NCBI GenBank assembly: GCA_025656675.1
Contig: JAHXHN010000010.1
Coordinates: 30,716-94,715 of the forward strand
Direction of reading: 5' to 3'
Length of the DNA: 64,000 bases
Source: Candidatus Thiodiazotropha sp. (ex Codakia rugifera)
Lineage (GTDB): Bacteria > Pseudomonadota > Gammaproteobacteria > Chromatiales > Chromatiaceae
Shown here: one piece after another, positions 9,842-19,179 of the stretch
How the letters are laid out: every line of letters begins with the position of its first letter
Position numbering within the stretch: the stretch's first letter is position 1
Notes under the pieces: model-generated
Told to the model about the DNA's origin: nothing
What the model saw: only the letters and a program-made list of their open reading frames with translations
Databases searched by the model: none
Translations under genes and position numbers: made by a program

Positions 9842-10720
9842 TCAGCGGTGAGATGAGGAGAGCTTTCGCTGTCTGCTTCCTTTGGGGCTGGGGCGTTTAC
9901 CCCTGTTTGATAATTTCGATTTGACCTGCTCTCTGAGGTGAGTCCACTTTTCGGCGAGTCCACCACCCTCTTGAGGCCTGTTCGAAGACACCTCTTGCTG
10001 ATCAGGCTGATCAGTCTGCTTTAGCCACATATTGAACGAGTCGAGGATCTCCTTATCCCATGAGACAGGGGGCTTAACCACTCGGCTCTCTCGGTAGAGC
10101 CGTTCCAAGGTCCGCCTCTTCGGGCAGCCAGACTCTTCCATCGCCTCTCTGAGCTCTTTTTCCGCTTCCTTTATCGTATTTTCAACAACCTTCTTTTTAA
10201 CATCGAATGCCCGGGCTATAGCTGCCTCGCTGATACCGATCTCATGTTTAAAGAGGAAATAGCGCTTCATCTCGTCAGTCAGATGTTTGAAGTGCTCGAT
10301 AAGCACCATCCCCCAATTACCGTCCTGTTCAATATCCCGAGGCAGATAGCTGCCCTGAGATTGATTGCTCTGGGTGGTTCCCAATGAGGGTACAGGCCTT
10401 CCAAGGTATTGATAAAAGGAGAGTTTAAGATCCTTTGGCGTCTTGCTACTCAGACCTGCAACCACCAAGTGCCGCCATGCTGAATAGTAGGCTGCTTTAC
10501 CATACTCGCCTGTACCATACTGTCTGGCAATAAAACGATAGACACGGCCTCGATATCGCTCGTAAAAAGAGGCAAAGCCCTCTTTATCATGCTGTAAAAT
10601 CTTTCCGAGTACGGCATCGGTGTCAAATCTTCTTGAACTCACGTCAGCATTAGCTCCGAGGAGAAACCCTCCTCTCAGGTAGGTTGCTGGAAAATGCAGA
10701 ATCCTTTGCCTTGCAAACAT
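9842..10720 (-). CDS. Divergent sigma-70/ECF-like protein with long C-terminal extension
   Basis: I do not recognise an exact family. The middle of the protein resembles a sigma factor. A region-2-like segment (HDKEGFASFYERYRGRVYRFIARQYG) is followed, about 110 residues later, by a region-4-like helix-turn-helix (GISEAAIARAFDVKKKVVENTI). About 100 further residues rich in Lys, Arg, Gln and Ser have no known fold. I used the ATG at 10720, which has an AAGGAC Shine-Dalgarno. Starts at 10756 (ATG) or 10642 (GTG) are possible, and the last would remove an N-terminus unlike sigma factors. No anti-sigma gene is adjacent. The DNA-binding role is inference. Confidence 0.55.
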   Translation of the reverse strand: MFARQRILHFPATYLRGGFLLGANADVSSRRFDTDAVLGKILQHDKEGFASFYERYRGRVYRFIARQYGTGEYGKAAYYSAWRHLVVAGLSSKTPKDLKLSFYQYLGRPVPSLGTTQSNQSQGSYLPRDIEQDGNWGMVLIEHFKHLTDEMKRYFLFKHEIGISEAAIARAFDVKKKVVENTIKEAEKELREAMEESGCPKRRTLERLYRESRVVKPPVSWDKEILDSFNMWLKQTDQPDQQEVSSNRPQEGGGLAEKWTHLREQVKSKLSNRGKRPSPKGSRQRKLSSSHR

Positions 10721-11018
10721 GCGGAGCGTCCTTTTCCTTATGGGTCTGTAAAGCATAGTACCGCTGGCAATTATAAATCATATGTGGTTTTTTTTCTGGA
10801 TTTTGCTAAATGGCTCAAATATTTTTACAAAAAAGTCCAATCAGTAGCCACCGATTGTGTGATGCAGTACAGCACTTGCCTTTAAAGTCACGAGAGTTGA
10901 TATAAACACACTTTAGTAGTGCAACCCGTAATAAGGGCTAACCCTGTGTCTGACATAAGCCATGTTCAACTGTTTTTACAGCCTGGACTGACACTGGCCC
11001 GACGTTTACTCTTGGCCT
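10721..11018. other. Divergent intergenic region
   Basis: 298 AT-rich bases between the sigma-like gene and the glycosyltransferase gene, so promoters for both directions should lie here. No hexamer pair close to consensus and no repeat was recognised. Confidence 0.4.
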
Positions 11019-11843
11019 ATGTTGGTTTCAGTAGTCATCCCATCCTATAACCGCGCACATACCCTGCCGCGAGCCCTCGACTCCGTGTTAACCCAAAGTT
11101 ATACGCCACTGGAGGTTATTGTCGTGGATGACGGTTCGAGTGATGAGACGCCAGTATTAATGAACAATCAATACAGACAATGTCGTTATATTCATCAGCC
11201 AAACCTAGGTGTCAGCAGCGCACGTAATTTGGGAATAGAAAAATCCCAGGGTGAATGGATAGCCTTTCTCGATTCTGACGATTGCTGGAAACCGGATAAA
11301 CTTCAGCGACAGGCTGAGGCCTTGGGGAAATCACCTGGATGCCGCCTTTGTCATACTGAAGAGATATGGATTCGCAATGGTGTACGAGTCAACCAGATGC
11401 ATAAACACACCAAGAGTGGTGGGCACATTTTTCAGTGCTGTCTCCCCCTTTGTGTCATTTCTCCATCATCGGTTGTCCTGCATCGATCCCTATTTGATGA
11501 ATATGGTTTATTTGATACTGAATTACCGGCCTGTGAGGATTACGATCTATGGCTTCGTATTTGTGCTCAGGAGGCGGTCCTGTTTGTCGATGAACCATTG
11601 ATTGAAAAGTATGGCGGCCATGACGATCAACTCTCACACCGCCATTGGGGCATGGACAGATTTCGTGTTTATGCCTTACAAAAATTACTCGACAATCAAT
11701 GCCTCGAAGATGGAGACCGACTCGCCACCATCAAGACATTGGTTAAAAAATGCGCCATCCTCGCCCAGGGCGCCGAAAAGCGTGGCTACTTTGAACGTGC
11801 GGCATACTATCGTGGCATAGAACAACGTTACCTGGCCGAATGA
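11019..11843 (+). CDS. Family 2 glycosyltransferase
   Basis: A 274-residue GT-A fold enzyme. The N-terminus VSVVIPSYNRAHTLPRALDS with VVDDGSSDET (about 33-43) binds the nucleotide sugar. FLDSDDCW near 88 supplies the DxD-like metal site, and CEDYDLW near 175 fits the acceptor/catalytic region. No membrane segments are seen, so it is cytosolic or peripheral and would add a sugar to a glycan or lipid precursor; donor and acceptor are unknown. The last four bases overlap the start of the next gene (ATGA), so the two are translationally coupled, an odd partnership with a nucleosidase-like protein. Confidence 0.88.
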   Translation: MLVSVVIPSYNRAHTLPRALDSVLTQSYTPLEVIVVDDGSSDETPVLMNNQYRQCRYIHQPNLGVSSARNLGIEKSQGEWIAFLDSDDCWKPDKLQRQAEALGKSPGCRLCHTEEIWIRNGVRVNQMHKHTKSGGHIFQCCLPLCVISPSSVVLHRSLFDEYGLFDTELPACEDYDLWLRICAQEAVLFVDEPLIEKYGGHDDQLSHRHWGMDRFRVYALQKLLDNQCLEDGDRLATIKTLVKKCAILAQGAEKRGYFERAAYYRGIEQRYLAE

Positions 11844-12454
11844 ACTATCAGATTCAGGATACCAATCACATCAACCTGACAGTTGCACTGCCAGCAGAAG
11901 CAAAACCACTGCTCAAGGCGTTTGGATTGATACGATGGCAGCCCGTAGAGAGCATGCCCATCTATACCGGTAATGGCATACATTTGTGTGTTACCGGACC
12001 TGGAACATCTGCAGCTACGCTTGGCGTACAGTTACTGAACTCGATGACACCTGCTGGCGTTCGTACTCTATGGCTGAATAGCGGAATATGTGGCCATGGT
12101 TCCCTTCCAGTGGGAGAGCCGCTACTGGTAGAGCGCGTGATCGATCAAGAGAGGGATAGGAGCTGGTCGCTTCATTCTCGCTTACCGATTGCGGCAGTCA
12201 CCGGTCCACTTACCTGCGTCCTGACGCCTGAGTCTGAATATCAGCAGGATATGGCCTATGATATGGAGTCTGCCGGATTTATTGATACAGTAAGCGCCAT
12301 TGGCGGGACCGAGTCGATCACAATTCTAAAAATCGTCTCAGACAATCCTGACCAACCCGCTCGCGGGATCAGCGCCAAGCGAGTATGTGACCTATTCGAA
12401 AAACAAATCAGTTTGATTCGGGAGCTGGTTGACCAGCTGCAACATCATACATAA
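11840..12454 (+). CDS. Nucleoside phosphorylase/nucleosidase-superfamily protein
   Basis: 204 residues with the layout of the PNP/UDP phosphorylase superfamily (MTA/SAH nucleosidase, futalosine hydrolase, hopanoid HpnG). Signs are the N-terminal LTVALPAEAKPLLKAFG, the glycine loop WLNSGICGHGSLPVGEP, and the purine/ribose motif AYDMESAGFIDT with the conserved Met-Glu. It is shorter than MTA/SAH nucleosidase (~230). It would cleave a nucleoside-type bond, but the substrate cannot be told from sequence. It is coupled to the preceding glycosyltransferase by a 4-base overlap. Confidence 0.7.
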   Translation: MNYQIQDTNHINLTVALPAEAKPLLKAFGLIRWQPVESMPIYTGNGIHLCVTGPGTSAATLGVQLLNSMTPAGVRTLWLNSGICGHGSLPVGEPLLVERVIDQERDRSWSLHSRLPIAAVTGPLTCVLTPESEYQQDMAYDMESAGFIDTVSAIGGTESITILKIVSDNPDQPARGISAKRVCDLFEKQISLIRELVDQLQHHT

Positions 12455-12547
12455 CTCACTGCCTATCATGATATTCGCCTTCAATCTCCTTCTGCCAATG
12501 ATATCTGATTTATTCGGTATACCTCTCATAGGGGGGATAACAGGTTA

Positions 12548-13273
12548 ATGGAACAAGATAAAAGGAATTCACCGCGTAAGCTGCTTGTGACAGGAGCCAG
12601 TCAGGGCATTGGCGCAGCTATCACCCGCCATTTATTGAGTGAAGGCCATCAAGTCATCGCTATAGGTAGAGATTTCACCCATTGGTCCGATCAGGCAGAT
12701 CTGGAAAAGATAATCTTGGACTTATCAGATATTGACAGCTTGCCACATCATATTGGTGAAATCGCACGTGTTCATCCGGAACTGGATGGGGTGATTCTAA
12801 ATGCAGGATCGGGACGGTTTGGTTCCCTTGAAGAGTTCTCATATCAGCAGATCAGTGAACTGGTTGATATCAATCTGATACAACATCTTTTCATTGCCCG
12901 TGCTTTGGTACCACGGCTCAAGAAGCTTGGTAGAGGGGATCTGGTCATTATAGGCTCAGAAGCTGCACTGACCGGAGGTCGCAGAGGTGCCATCTACTCA
13001 GCCTGTAAATTTGCCTTAAGAGGTTTTGCCCAATCACTGCGTGCAGAGTGCAGCAGTAGCGGCGTGAGGGTCTGCCTCATCAACCCGGGTATGGTGGATA
13101 CAGGTTTTTTTGACAATCTTGACTTCATGCCAGGTGAGTTACCGGAGCATGCACTACGTCCTGGAGACATTGCTGAGACAGTCAACCTCGTTTTGCAGGC
13201 CCCCCCGGGGACAGTGTTTGATGAGATCAATCTCAACCCGTTGAAAAAGGTCATTCAAACTAAAAAAACATGA
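12548..13273 (+). CDS. Short-chain dehydrogenase/reductase (SDR)
   Basis: 241 residues of classical SDR type. The Rossmann NAD(P) site VTGASQGIGAAITRHLL lies at about 15-31. The NAG motif (LNAGSGRFGS) is near 80, a catalytic Ser lies in IGSEAAL, and the YxxxK pair is in YSACKFAL near 155. It is a soluble oxidoreductase of unknown substrate. A GGGGGG tract lies 13-18 bases before the ATG. Its stop overlaps the start of trmO by four bases (ATGA). Confidence 0.88.
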   Translation: MEQDKRNSPRKLLVTGASQGIGAAITRHLLSEGHQVIAIGRDFTHWSDQADLEKIILDLSDIDSLPHHIGEIARVHPELDGVILNAGSGRFGSLEEFSYQQISELVDINLIQHLFIARALVPRLKKLGRGDLVIIGSEAALTGGRRGAIYSACKFALRGFAQSLRAECSSSGVRVCLINPGMVDTGFFDNLDFMPGELPEHALRPGDIAETVNLVLQAPPGTVFDEINLNPLKKVIQTKKT

Positions 13274-13980
13274 ATTTTGAATTTCAAACGATTGGCCTCA
13301 TTCACTCCTGCTTCAAGGAGAAATTCGGCATCCCCAGACAATCCCGGTTAATACCTGAAGCAGAAGCCCGCCTGGAGATCCTGTCTCCCTTCAACCGGGC
13401 CGAAGCATTTCGTGAATTGAGGGACTACTCCCATCTCTGGATTACATTCGTCTTTCACGCCTCAACCAGAAGGGAGTGGAAACCTACAGTGCGCCCGCCC
13501 CGTCTCGGAGGAAATCAACGGGTTGGTGTATTTGCTTCACGTAGTCCGTTCCGTCCCAATCCCATCGGCCTCTCCGTAGTCAATTTGCTTGATCTGGAGC
13601 TTTCCAACAGCAGCGTAAACCTGCACATTGGCGGAATCGACCTGCTCGACGGCACGCCAGTGCTTGATATCAAACCCTATATTCCTTACGTAGACGCTGT
13701 TCCTGACGCCCGTAGCGGTTTTGCACCTTCGCCACCAGCCAGAGAGATAGACCTGATCTTCTCCGCTGAGGCAGAATCGGTTCTGCAGCAACTCTCTGAG
13801 CATCAATCGGCTCATCTCATGCAATTGATCAAGCGTATCTTGCAGAATGACCCACGTCCCGCCTATCTGAATGATAATAAAAGAAACCGATTTGGAATGC
13901 GGCTTTACGATTTCAACATCCGATGGGAGGTGAGTGGAAAATCTTTCCTTATCACTCACCTGGAGACAGTTACAGATTAA
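13270..13980 (+). CDS. trmO: tRNA (N6-threonylcarbamoyladenosine-37-N6)-methyltransferase TrmO
   Basis: 236 residues of the TsaA/TrmO (UPF0066, YaeB) family. The diagnostic beta-barrel stretch GNQRVGVFASRSPFRPNPIG lies near 80-100, with DLLDGTPVLDIKPYIPYVD near 125. The C-terminal ~80 residues match the helical extension of the longer E. coli-type proteins. It uses SAM to methylate t6A37 of tRNA-Thr(GGU). It is coupled by a 4-base overlap to the SDR gene; the link is probably only transcriptional. Confidence 0.93.
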   Translation: MNFEFQTIGLIHSCFKEKFGIPRQSRLIPEAEARLEILSPFNRAEAFRELRDYSHLWITFVFHASTRREWKPTVRPPRLGGNQRVGVFASRSPFRPNPIGLSVVNLLDLELSNSSVNLHIGGIDLLDGTPVLDIKPYIPYVDAVPDARSGFAPSPPAREIDLIFSAEAESVLQQLSEHQSAHLMQLIKRILQNDPRPAYLNDNKRNRFGMRLYDFNIRWEVSGKSFLITHLETVTD

Positions 13981-14208
13981 CTATCTGAAGGATGAGAATG
14001 TGGCTGTCGTTACATATTCTCTCTACATTAACCCTTTAAAATCAATTATTTCGAGTAATCTGTAAAATTAGATAATTTATTACTGTTTTCCTCAATGAGA
14101 GCTTTCGGTTAGCTTAACAAACCGTTATCATTCTCCTGATCAGACAAGCATTTACGCTCATAAGCAAAGGTCACACATCGAATTGCGGTCCTATTGTCAT
14201 TGAGTAGG

Positions 14209-14214
14209 TATAAT
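14209..14214 (+). promoter_or_regulatory. TATAAT -10 element upstream of the FimX-like gene
   Basis: A perfect TATAAT lies 30 bases before the ATG at 14245. TTGCGG at 14183-14188 could be a -35 element, but the spacing is 20. The position argues against the in-frame TTG at 14194 as the translation start, because that codon would precede transcription. Confidence 0.45.
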
Positions 14215-14244
14215 ATTCCTGAAACGCAACATATCCGGACCCCG

Positions 14245-16701
14245 ATGAGCAACGACAAATCTGTCACAACAACAACAAAACCGGACTTGGTACACTCCTT
14301 TCTTCACCAAGTACCTGGCAGGGTCTCAGCCATACTGGAAAATTGGCATCAGCTTGTGCATAGCGACTGGGATGGTGCCTTACTGGACACGCTGGTTGAA
14401 CGTATCTCAACATTGGCCGAATCGGGCAGTAAATTCGGTGTACCCCAAATTACCCAGAGTGGCAAATCACTCATCAGCCACCTCAGTGACTACCATGGTA
14501 CCGGGCTGAAGCCACAACATGATGATGTGGTCGCCCTGGACGGTTTGGTGCATGCTTTTAAGGATGCAGCCATTCAGGCCTGTAACCAACAAGCCGAGAT
14601 ACTGGCAAGTAAAGCCCCGGCAGCAATGCCTGATGGCCCTGACTTCAGCGGGGAGAACAAGGTTTTCATACTCGGCATTGACGAGGCCCTGGCAGCCAAT
14701 TTGACAAGGCACCTTCAAGTCCATCACTTCGATGTGGTGTTTCTTAACGATACTGAAGAGATTATTCACCATTACACAATCAATCAGGATGAACCTTGCT
14801 ACCTGATCAGCCACATTGACAGACTCCCTAAGCTCTTCCCTGAATCAAAATCAGGCGGTCTGTGGAATAAAAGCAATGGACTACCTGGACTTCCGGTAGC
14901 CTTCATCGCTGACTCCGCAGACCTCAAAACACGTCTCTCTGCGATGCGTGTTGATGCCAGCGCGTATTGGGCAAAACCGATTGATCCCTACATGGTGGCA
15001 AAGCGCATTCATGAGCTCTCTTCATCCGATTCACATGCGGCTTATCGTGTATTAATCGTGGAGGATGATCCTGCACAGGCAGACTTTGCCGATGCCATCC
15101 TCAGTAAGTCCAATTTTAATTGTCGCAGTGTGACCGATCCGATGCTGGTCATGGATGAACTGCAGGAGTTTAAACCCGATTTAATTCTCATGGATCTCTA
15201 CATGCCTGGCGCAAGCGGCACTGAGCTTACAACTGTCATTCGCGAAGACAATCAGTTTGTCGATATTCCCATCGTATTTTTATCCGGCGAACAGGACCTT
15301 GACAAACAGTTGAGTGCCCTCAGCTTCGGTGGTGAGGATTTTCTCTCCAAACCTATTGCTCCCAAGCACCTGATTTCGACTGTCACCAACCGTATTCGTC
15401 GTGCCCGCCAACTCAGCCACCGCCTGCATGGACATACTCGCGGTGAAAAAGAGACCGGCCTTCATTCTCGTAATTATCTACTTGAACGCCTGGATGCCCT
15501 TCTGCTGGCTGACTCGCCTATTGATGAAATCACCGGTGTATTCTTTTTGCAAATAGACAATCCAGAGGAGCTGATCGCATCAGTCGGCATTGGTGGTCTT
15601 GACGCTGTACTTGCTGTGATCGCCACTCACCTCAAAGCGCATCTTCAGAGCCAGGATATTCTGACTCGGTTTGGCGACAACAGCCTAAGCCTGCTTGCAC
15701 TACGCCCCACACAGGATGATCTGAAAACCTTTGGTGAAGAGCTGTGTCGGTCAATATCACAACAGATTATTGAAGTCGACAACACCACGGTTGGTGTCAC
15801 ACTCAGTATCGGCATCTACCCCGTAGAAAATGGCAATCAGGATTCACGTTCAATTATCTCCCATGCACAGATTGCCAGTCGAGAAGCTCAAGAGTCAGGT
15901 GGCAACCAAGTCAAGCTTGTTGAACCTGAAAAACAGGTACAGAAGGAAGGTAATGAGAACATCGATATGGGGTCATTGATACAAAAGGCCCTCGATGAGA
16001 ACTACTTCGATATCTTCTTCCAACCTGTGGTGGCACTTCAGGGCTCAACCCAGGCTCACTACCAAACCCTGTTGCGTCTTCAGGAACCGGATGGCACCCT
16101 TCACAGGGCCGCTGACTTCATCCCCACTGCGGAAGAGCTGGGAATGATCAGTAAAGTTGACCAATGGACTACCCGGCGAGCCATCAATGTTATCAACGAA
16201 CATAAAGTACAAGGCAACCAACTCCATCTGTTTGTCTCACAATCAACCGACCTTCTGGAAAACATGGAGCGGCTTACCTGGCTACGTGAAAAACACCGTA
16301 GTGGCCATATTAGTAAAGAGACGCTGACCTTCGAATTCAATATCGCTGAAGTAGCAAAAAATCTAAAATCCGCCAAGATATGCTTCGATATTTTAAGCAA
16401 GATTGGGATCACCTGTCTGCTGACCCGTGTTACCAACACGCCAGAAACCGAACGCATAATCAGACACCTGCCCATAAGCTTTGTAAAGCTTGACTACAGC
16501 TTACTCCAGGATCCTGCGGAGGGCCTCAAACATCTTATCGAACTCGCACACCAAATTGACATCAAAGTAATTGCCCCACAGGTAGAAGACCCACGCAGTA
16601 TTGCTGTCCTGTGGAGTAGTGGTGCCGATTATGTACAGGGCAATTTCGTACAACGACCGGAAAATAACCTGATCTATGATTTTAACGAATCCGTGCTCTG
16701 A
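14245..16701 (+). CDS. FimX-like multi-domain protein: degenerate Hpt, two REC, degenerate GGDEF and EAL
   Basis: 818 residues. In order: an Hpt-like helical domain (about 15-90) in which the phospho-histidine is replaced (ISTLAESGSKFG); a receiver-like domain lacking its Asp pocket (about 130-240); a complete receiver (about 265-390: VEDDPAQ, the Asp in MDLYMPG, the Lys in SKPIA); a GGDEF domain whose signature reads FGDNS; and an EAL domain whose signature reads YQTLL. The EAL domain also lacks the DDFG loop and has VIAPQVE where VIAEGVE is usual. It should neither make nor break c-di-GMP. By analogy with FimX it is more likely a phospho-regulated c-di-GMP receptor, for example for pili or motility. 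Confidence 0.82.
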   Translation: MSNDKSVTTTTKPDLVHSFLHQVPGRVSAILENWHQLVHSDWDGALLDTLVERISTLAESGSKFGVPQITQSGKSLISHLSDYHGTGLKPQHDDVVALDGLVHAFKDAAIQACNQQAEILASKAPAAMPDGPDFSGENKVFILGIDEALAANLTRHLQVHHFDVVFLNDTEEIIHHYTINQDEPCYLISHIDRLPKLFPESKSGGLWNKSNGLPGLPVAFIADSADLKTRLSAMRVDASAYWAKPIDPYMVAKRIHELSSSDSHAAYRVLIVEDDPAQADFADAILSKSNFNCRSVTDPMLVMDELQEFKPDLILMDLYMPGASGTELTTVIREDNQFVDIPIVFLSGEQDLDKQLSALSFGGEDFLSKPIAPKHLISTVTNRIRRARQLSHRLHGHTRGEKETGLHSRNYLLERLDALLLADSPIDEITGVFFLQIDNPEELIASVGIGGLDAVLAVIATHLKAHLQSQDILTRFGDNSLSLLALRPTQDDLKTFGEELCRSISQQIIEVDNTTVGVTLSIGIYPVENGNQDSRSIISHAQIASREAQESGGNQVKLVEPEKQVQKEGNENIDMGSLIQKALDENYFDIFFQPVVALQGSTQAHYQTLLRLQEPDGTLHRAADFIPTAEELGMISKVDQWTTRRAINVINEHKVQGNQLHLFVSQSTDLLENMERLTWLREKHRSGHISKETLTFEFNIAEVAKNLKSAKICFDILSKIGITCLLTRVTNTPETERIIRHLPISFVKLDYSLLQDPAEGLKHLIELAHQIDIKVIAPQVEDPRSIAVLWSSGADYVQGNFVQRPENNLIYDFNESVL

Positions 16702-16776
16702 GCCATTCACTGCTTCCGGCGTCATCGCTACACCAGTGTGAAATGTTGCTGTAAGAAACCACGGAGTCATACCGCC

Positions 16777-17157
16777 ATGCATTTGATCTTACGCAAGACT
16801 GTTTCACTCCTGTTTCTGTTGCTTTTAAGCAATACACTATGGGCCGAACCTAGGACCTATCCGCGACCTGTCGAGCCTCTCTACCAGGAGGGTGATGAAA
16901 AACTCAGCTGTCGCCAACTGGAACAACAGCTGTCACAATTTGAGAGCCAGTCCTACAGTGATAAACCGGGTTTTTACGAAGATCCCTATACAGGTGCCTC
17001 TATCTGGATTGGTGCACTCTGGGTACCCGGGGCACTCACCTACCTGGGCTATTCCGGTATTGCCGAGTACCATGAAAATGACCGCATACATCATGCCCAA
17101 AGTCGTATCGATGCCCTGCGACGGATGAAGGCCAATCTCCGTTGTCATGAGTACTGA
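16777..17157 (+). CDS. Small exported protein of unknown function
   Basis: 126 residues from the ATG at 16777, chosen because a signal peptide follows directly (KTVSLLFLLLLSNTLWA). A GTG 13 codons upstream would add a Cys-rich stretch before it. The mature part has Cys near 44 and 122, a short hydrophobic stretch (IWIGALWVPGALTYLGYSGIA) and a basic C-terminal helix. I do not recognise the family. Its end overlaps the start of the ABC exporter by 11 bases, so the two are probably co-expressed and it may be an envelope partner of the exporter; that is inference. Confidence 0.6.
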   Translation: MHLILRKTVSLLFLLLLSNTLWAEPRTYPRPVEPLYQEGDEKLSCRQLEQQLSQFESQSYSDKPGFYEDPYTGASIWIGALWVPGALTYLGYSGIAEYHENDRIHHAQSRIDALRRMKANLRCHEY

Positions 17158-18982
17158 TGCTGCATACCCGATACCGAAATCTGATTTACGTGAGGGTGAT
17201 TATCGCTGGAGTGAATTGATCCAGATGGTGCTACTGCACCGTCGTGAGCTTATTGCCGCTAACATCATTGCTCTCCTTGGCGCCCTTGCTGCTGTGCCGG
17301 TTCCTCTGCTGATTCCGTTACTGGTTGATGAAGTACTACTCCATCAACCCGGTAAAGCGATAGCGACCATGAATGCGCTATTCCCCGAACATTGGCATGG
17401 ACCGGTTCTCTATATCCTGGCCATACTGGTCCTTACCCTTTGCCTGCGCTTCCTGGCTCTGGTATTTGGTGTGTTACAAACATGGCAGTTCACGATAATA
17501 GCCAAGGATGTCATCTTTCATATTCGACGGGATCTGCTGCACCGATTGGAGCGCATCTCGATGTCGTCATACGAGACCATGGGCAGTGGCACTGTTGCAT
17601 CCCATCTTGTCACTGATCTGGAAGCGGTGGACAGTTTCGTCAGTGTGACTACCAGCAAGTTTCTGGTAGCGGCTCTGAGTATCATCGGTACCGCTATTGT
17701 GCTGCTCTGGATCAACTGGGCACTCGCCCTTTTCATCCTTTTCCTCAATCCCCTGGTGATCTATTTCACAACCATCTTCGGACACAAGGTCAAACAGCTC
17801 AAGAAACAGGAAAACTCCGCCTTTCAGGCCTTCCAGGAATCACTGGAAGAGACCCTCGATGCCATTCAACAGATTCGTGCCAGTAACCGAGAACGTCACT
17901 ATATTCGTCGTATCATAGATAAAGCAGACCATATACGTCATCACTCTGCTGCATTTACCTGGAAAAGCGATGCCGCCAACCGTCTCTCTTTCATGATATT
18001 TCTGTTTGGCTTTGACATCTTTCGTACAGTCAGTATGTTCATGGTGCTCTGGTCAGACTTGACCATCGGTGAAATGCTTGGTGTCTATGCCTATCTCTGG
18101 TTCATGATGGGCCCAGTGCAAGAAGTGTTGAATATCCAATATGCCTACAATAGCGCTCAAGCGGCACTGGGACGTATCAATGATATGCTCCAGGTCGATC
18201 TTGAGCCGGTCTATCCCCATCATCAAAATCCATTCGAGGGTAAATCTACTGTTGGTCTTCGTCTGGAAAATCTCGAATTTACCTACGGTGATGGTCCCCC
18301 AGTACTTAATAGGGTCAACCTGGATATCAAAGCCGGTGAAAAGGTTGCATTTGTCGGTGCCAGCGGCGGCGGAAAAACCACACTTGTACAAATCATTCTA
18401 GGCCTCTACCCGGTCAAGGGCGGGAGAGTGCTATTTGATGGCGTGGCAGTAGAGGAGATCGGCATGGATGTGGTGCGCGACCACGTGGCCACGGTCTTGC
18501 AACACCCTGCTCTACTCAATGACAGTGTAAGGATCAACCTCACACTGGGACGTGAAATCGCTGACGAAAAACTGTGGCAAGCATTGGAGGTTGCCCAACT
18601 TAAGCAGACCATTCAAGGCCTGGAACAGGGACTGGATACACTGATAGGGCGCTTTGGTGTCAGACTTTCAGGTGGACAACGTCAACGCCTGGCCATTGCC
18701 CGAATGGTACTGACCAATCCTCGCGTGGTCATTCTTGACGAAGCCACTTCTGCTCTCGACACCGCTACCGAAGGTGATCTCCATGCGGCACTGCAACGCT
18801 TTCTCATCGGACGCACTACCATCATTATTGCCCACCGACTGAGCGCTGTGAAACAAGCTGACCGGGTATTGGTATTTGAAGATGGCAGGGTTGTCGAAGA
18901 GGGGCGTCATGAGGAATTATTGGAAAATAACGGTCTCTATACCAGTCTCTATGGACGACAGGAGCAGACTAGCAGCAGCTAG
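17147..18982 (+). CDS. ABC exporter, fused membrane and ATPase domains (MsbA-like)
   Basis: A 611-residue half-transporter. Six membrane helices span about 40-320 and a nucleotide-binding domain about 370-600. The NBD has Walker A GASGGGKTT, the signature LSGGQRQRLA, Walker B VVILDEATSAL and the H-loop IIIAHRLS. Homodimers of this type flip lipids or export peptides or drugs; the substrate cannot be told here. It starts inside the preceding exported-protein gene (11-base overlap). The TAG stop begins a 13-base sequence repeated exactly at the stop of the next gene. Confidence 0.88.
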   Translation: MSTDAAYPIPKSDLREGDYRWSELIQMVLLHRRELIAANIIALLGALAAVPVPLLIPLLVDEVLLHQPGKAIATMNALFPEHWHGPVLYILAILVLTLCLRFLALVFGVLQTWQFTIIAKDVIFHIRRDLLHRLERISMSSYETMGSGTVASHLVTDLEAVDSFVSVTTSKFLVAALSIIGTAIVLLWINWALALFILFLNPLVIYFTTIFGHKVKQLKKQENSAFQAFQESLEETLDAIQQIRASNRERHYIRRIIDKADHIRHHSAAFTWKSDAANRLSFMIFLFGFDIFRTVSMFMVLWSDLTIGEMLGVYAYLWFMMGPVQEVLNIQYAYNSAQAALGRINDMLQVDLEPVYPHHQNPFEGKSTVGLRLENLEFTYGDGPPVLNRVNLDIKAGEKVAFVGASGGGKTTLVQIILGLYPVKGGRVLFDGVAVEEIGMDVVRDHVATVLQHPALLNDSVRINLTLGREIADEKLWQALEVAQLKQTIQGLEQGLDTLIGRFGVRLSGGQRQRLAIARMVLTNPRVVILDEATSALDTATEGDLHAALQRFLIGRTTIIIAHRLSAVKQADRVLVFEDGRVVEEGRHEELLENNGLYTSLYGRQEQTSSS

Positions 18983-18992
18983 GGCCTGTTAA
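18980..18992 (+). repeat. 13-base sequence at a stop codon, copy 1
   Basis: TAGGGCCTGTTAA begins with the ABC exporter stop codon. The same 13 bases occur at 20323-20335, beginning with the next gene's stop codon. Confidence 0.6.
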
Positions 18993-19179
18993 CAGATCCG
19001 CACCGGTTGATTTCATACGCTACGAAATCGACTATTCTTCTGTTCTATTAAGATATGCATGTGGTGAGGTAGAGCCCTATTTTACTGCTCAATAATCAGT
19101 AGTTGCTCATTGGATATTTGAAACTTATTGATTGTCTGTAACGTATCCGTGATGAATGGTTTTAAAAAAAGGGACACCA

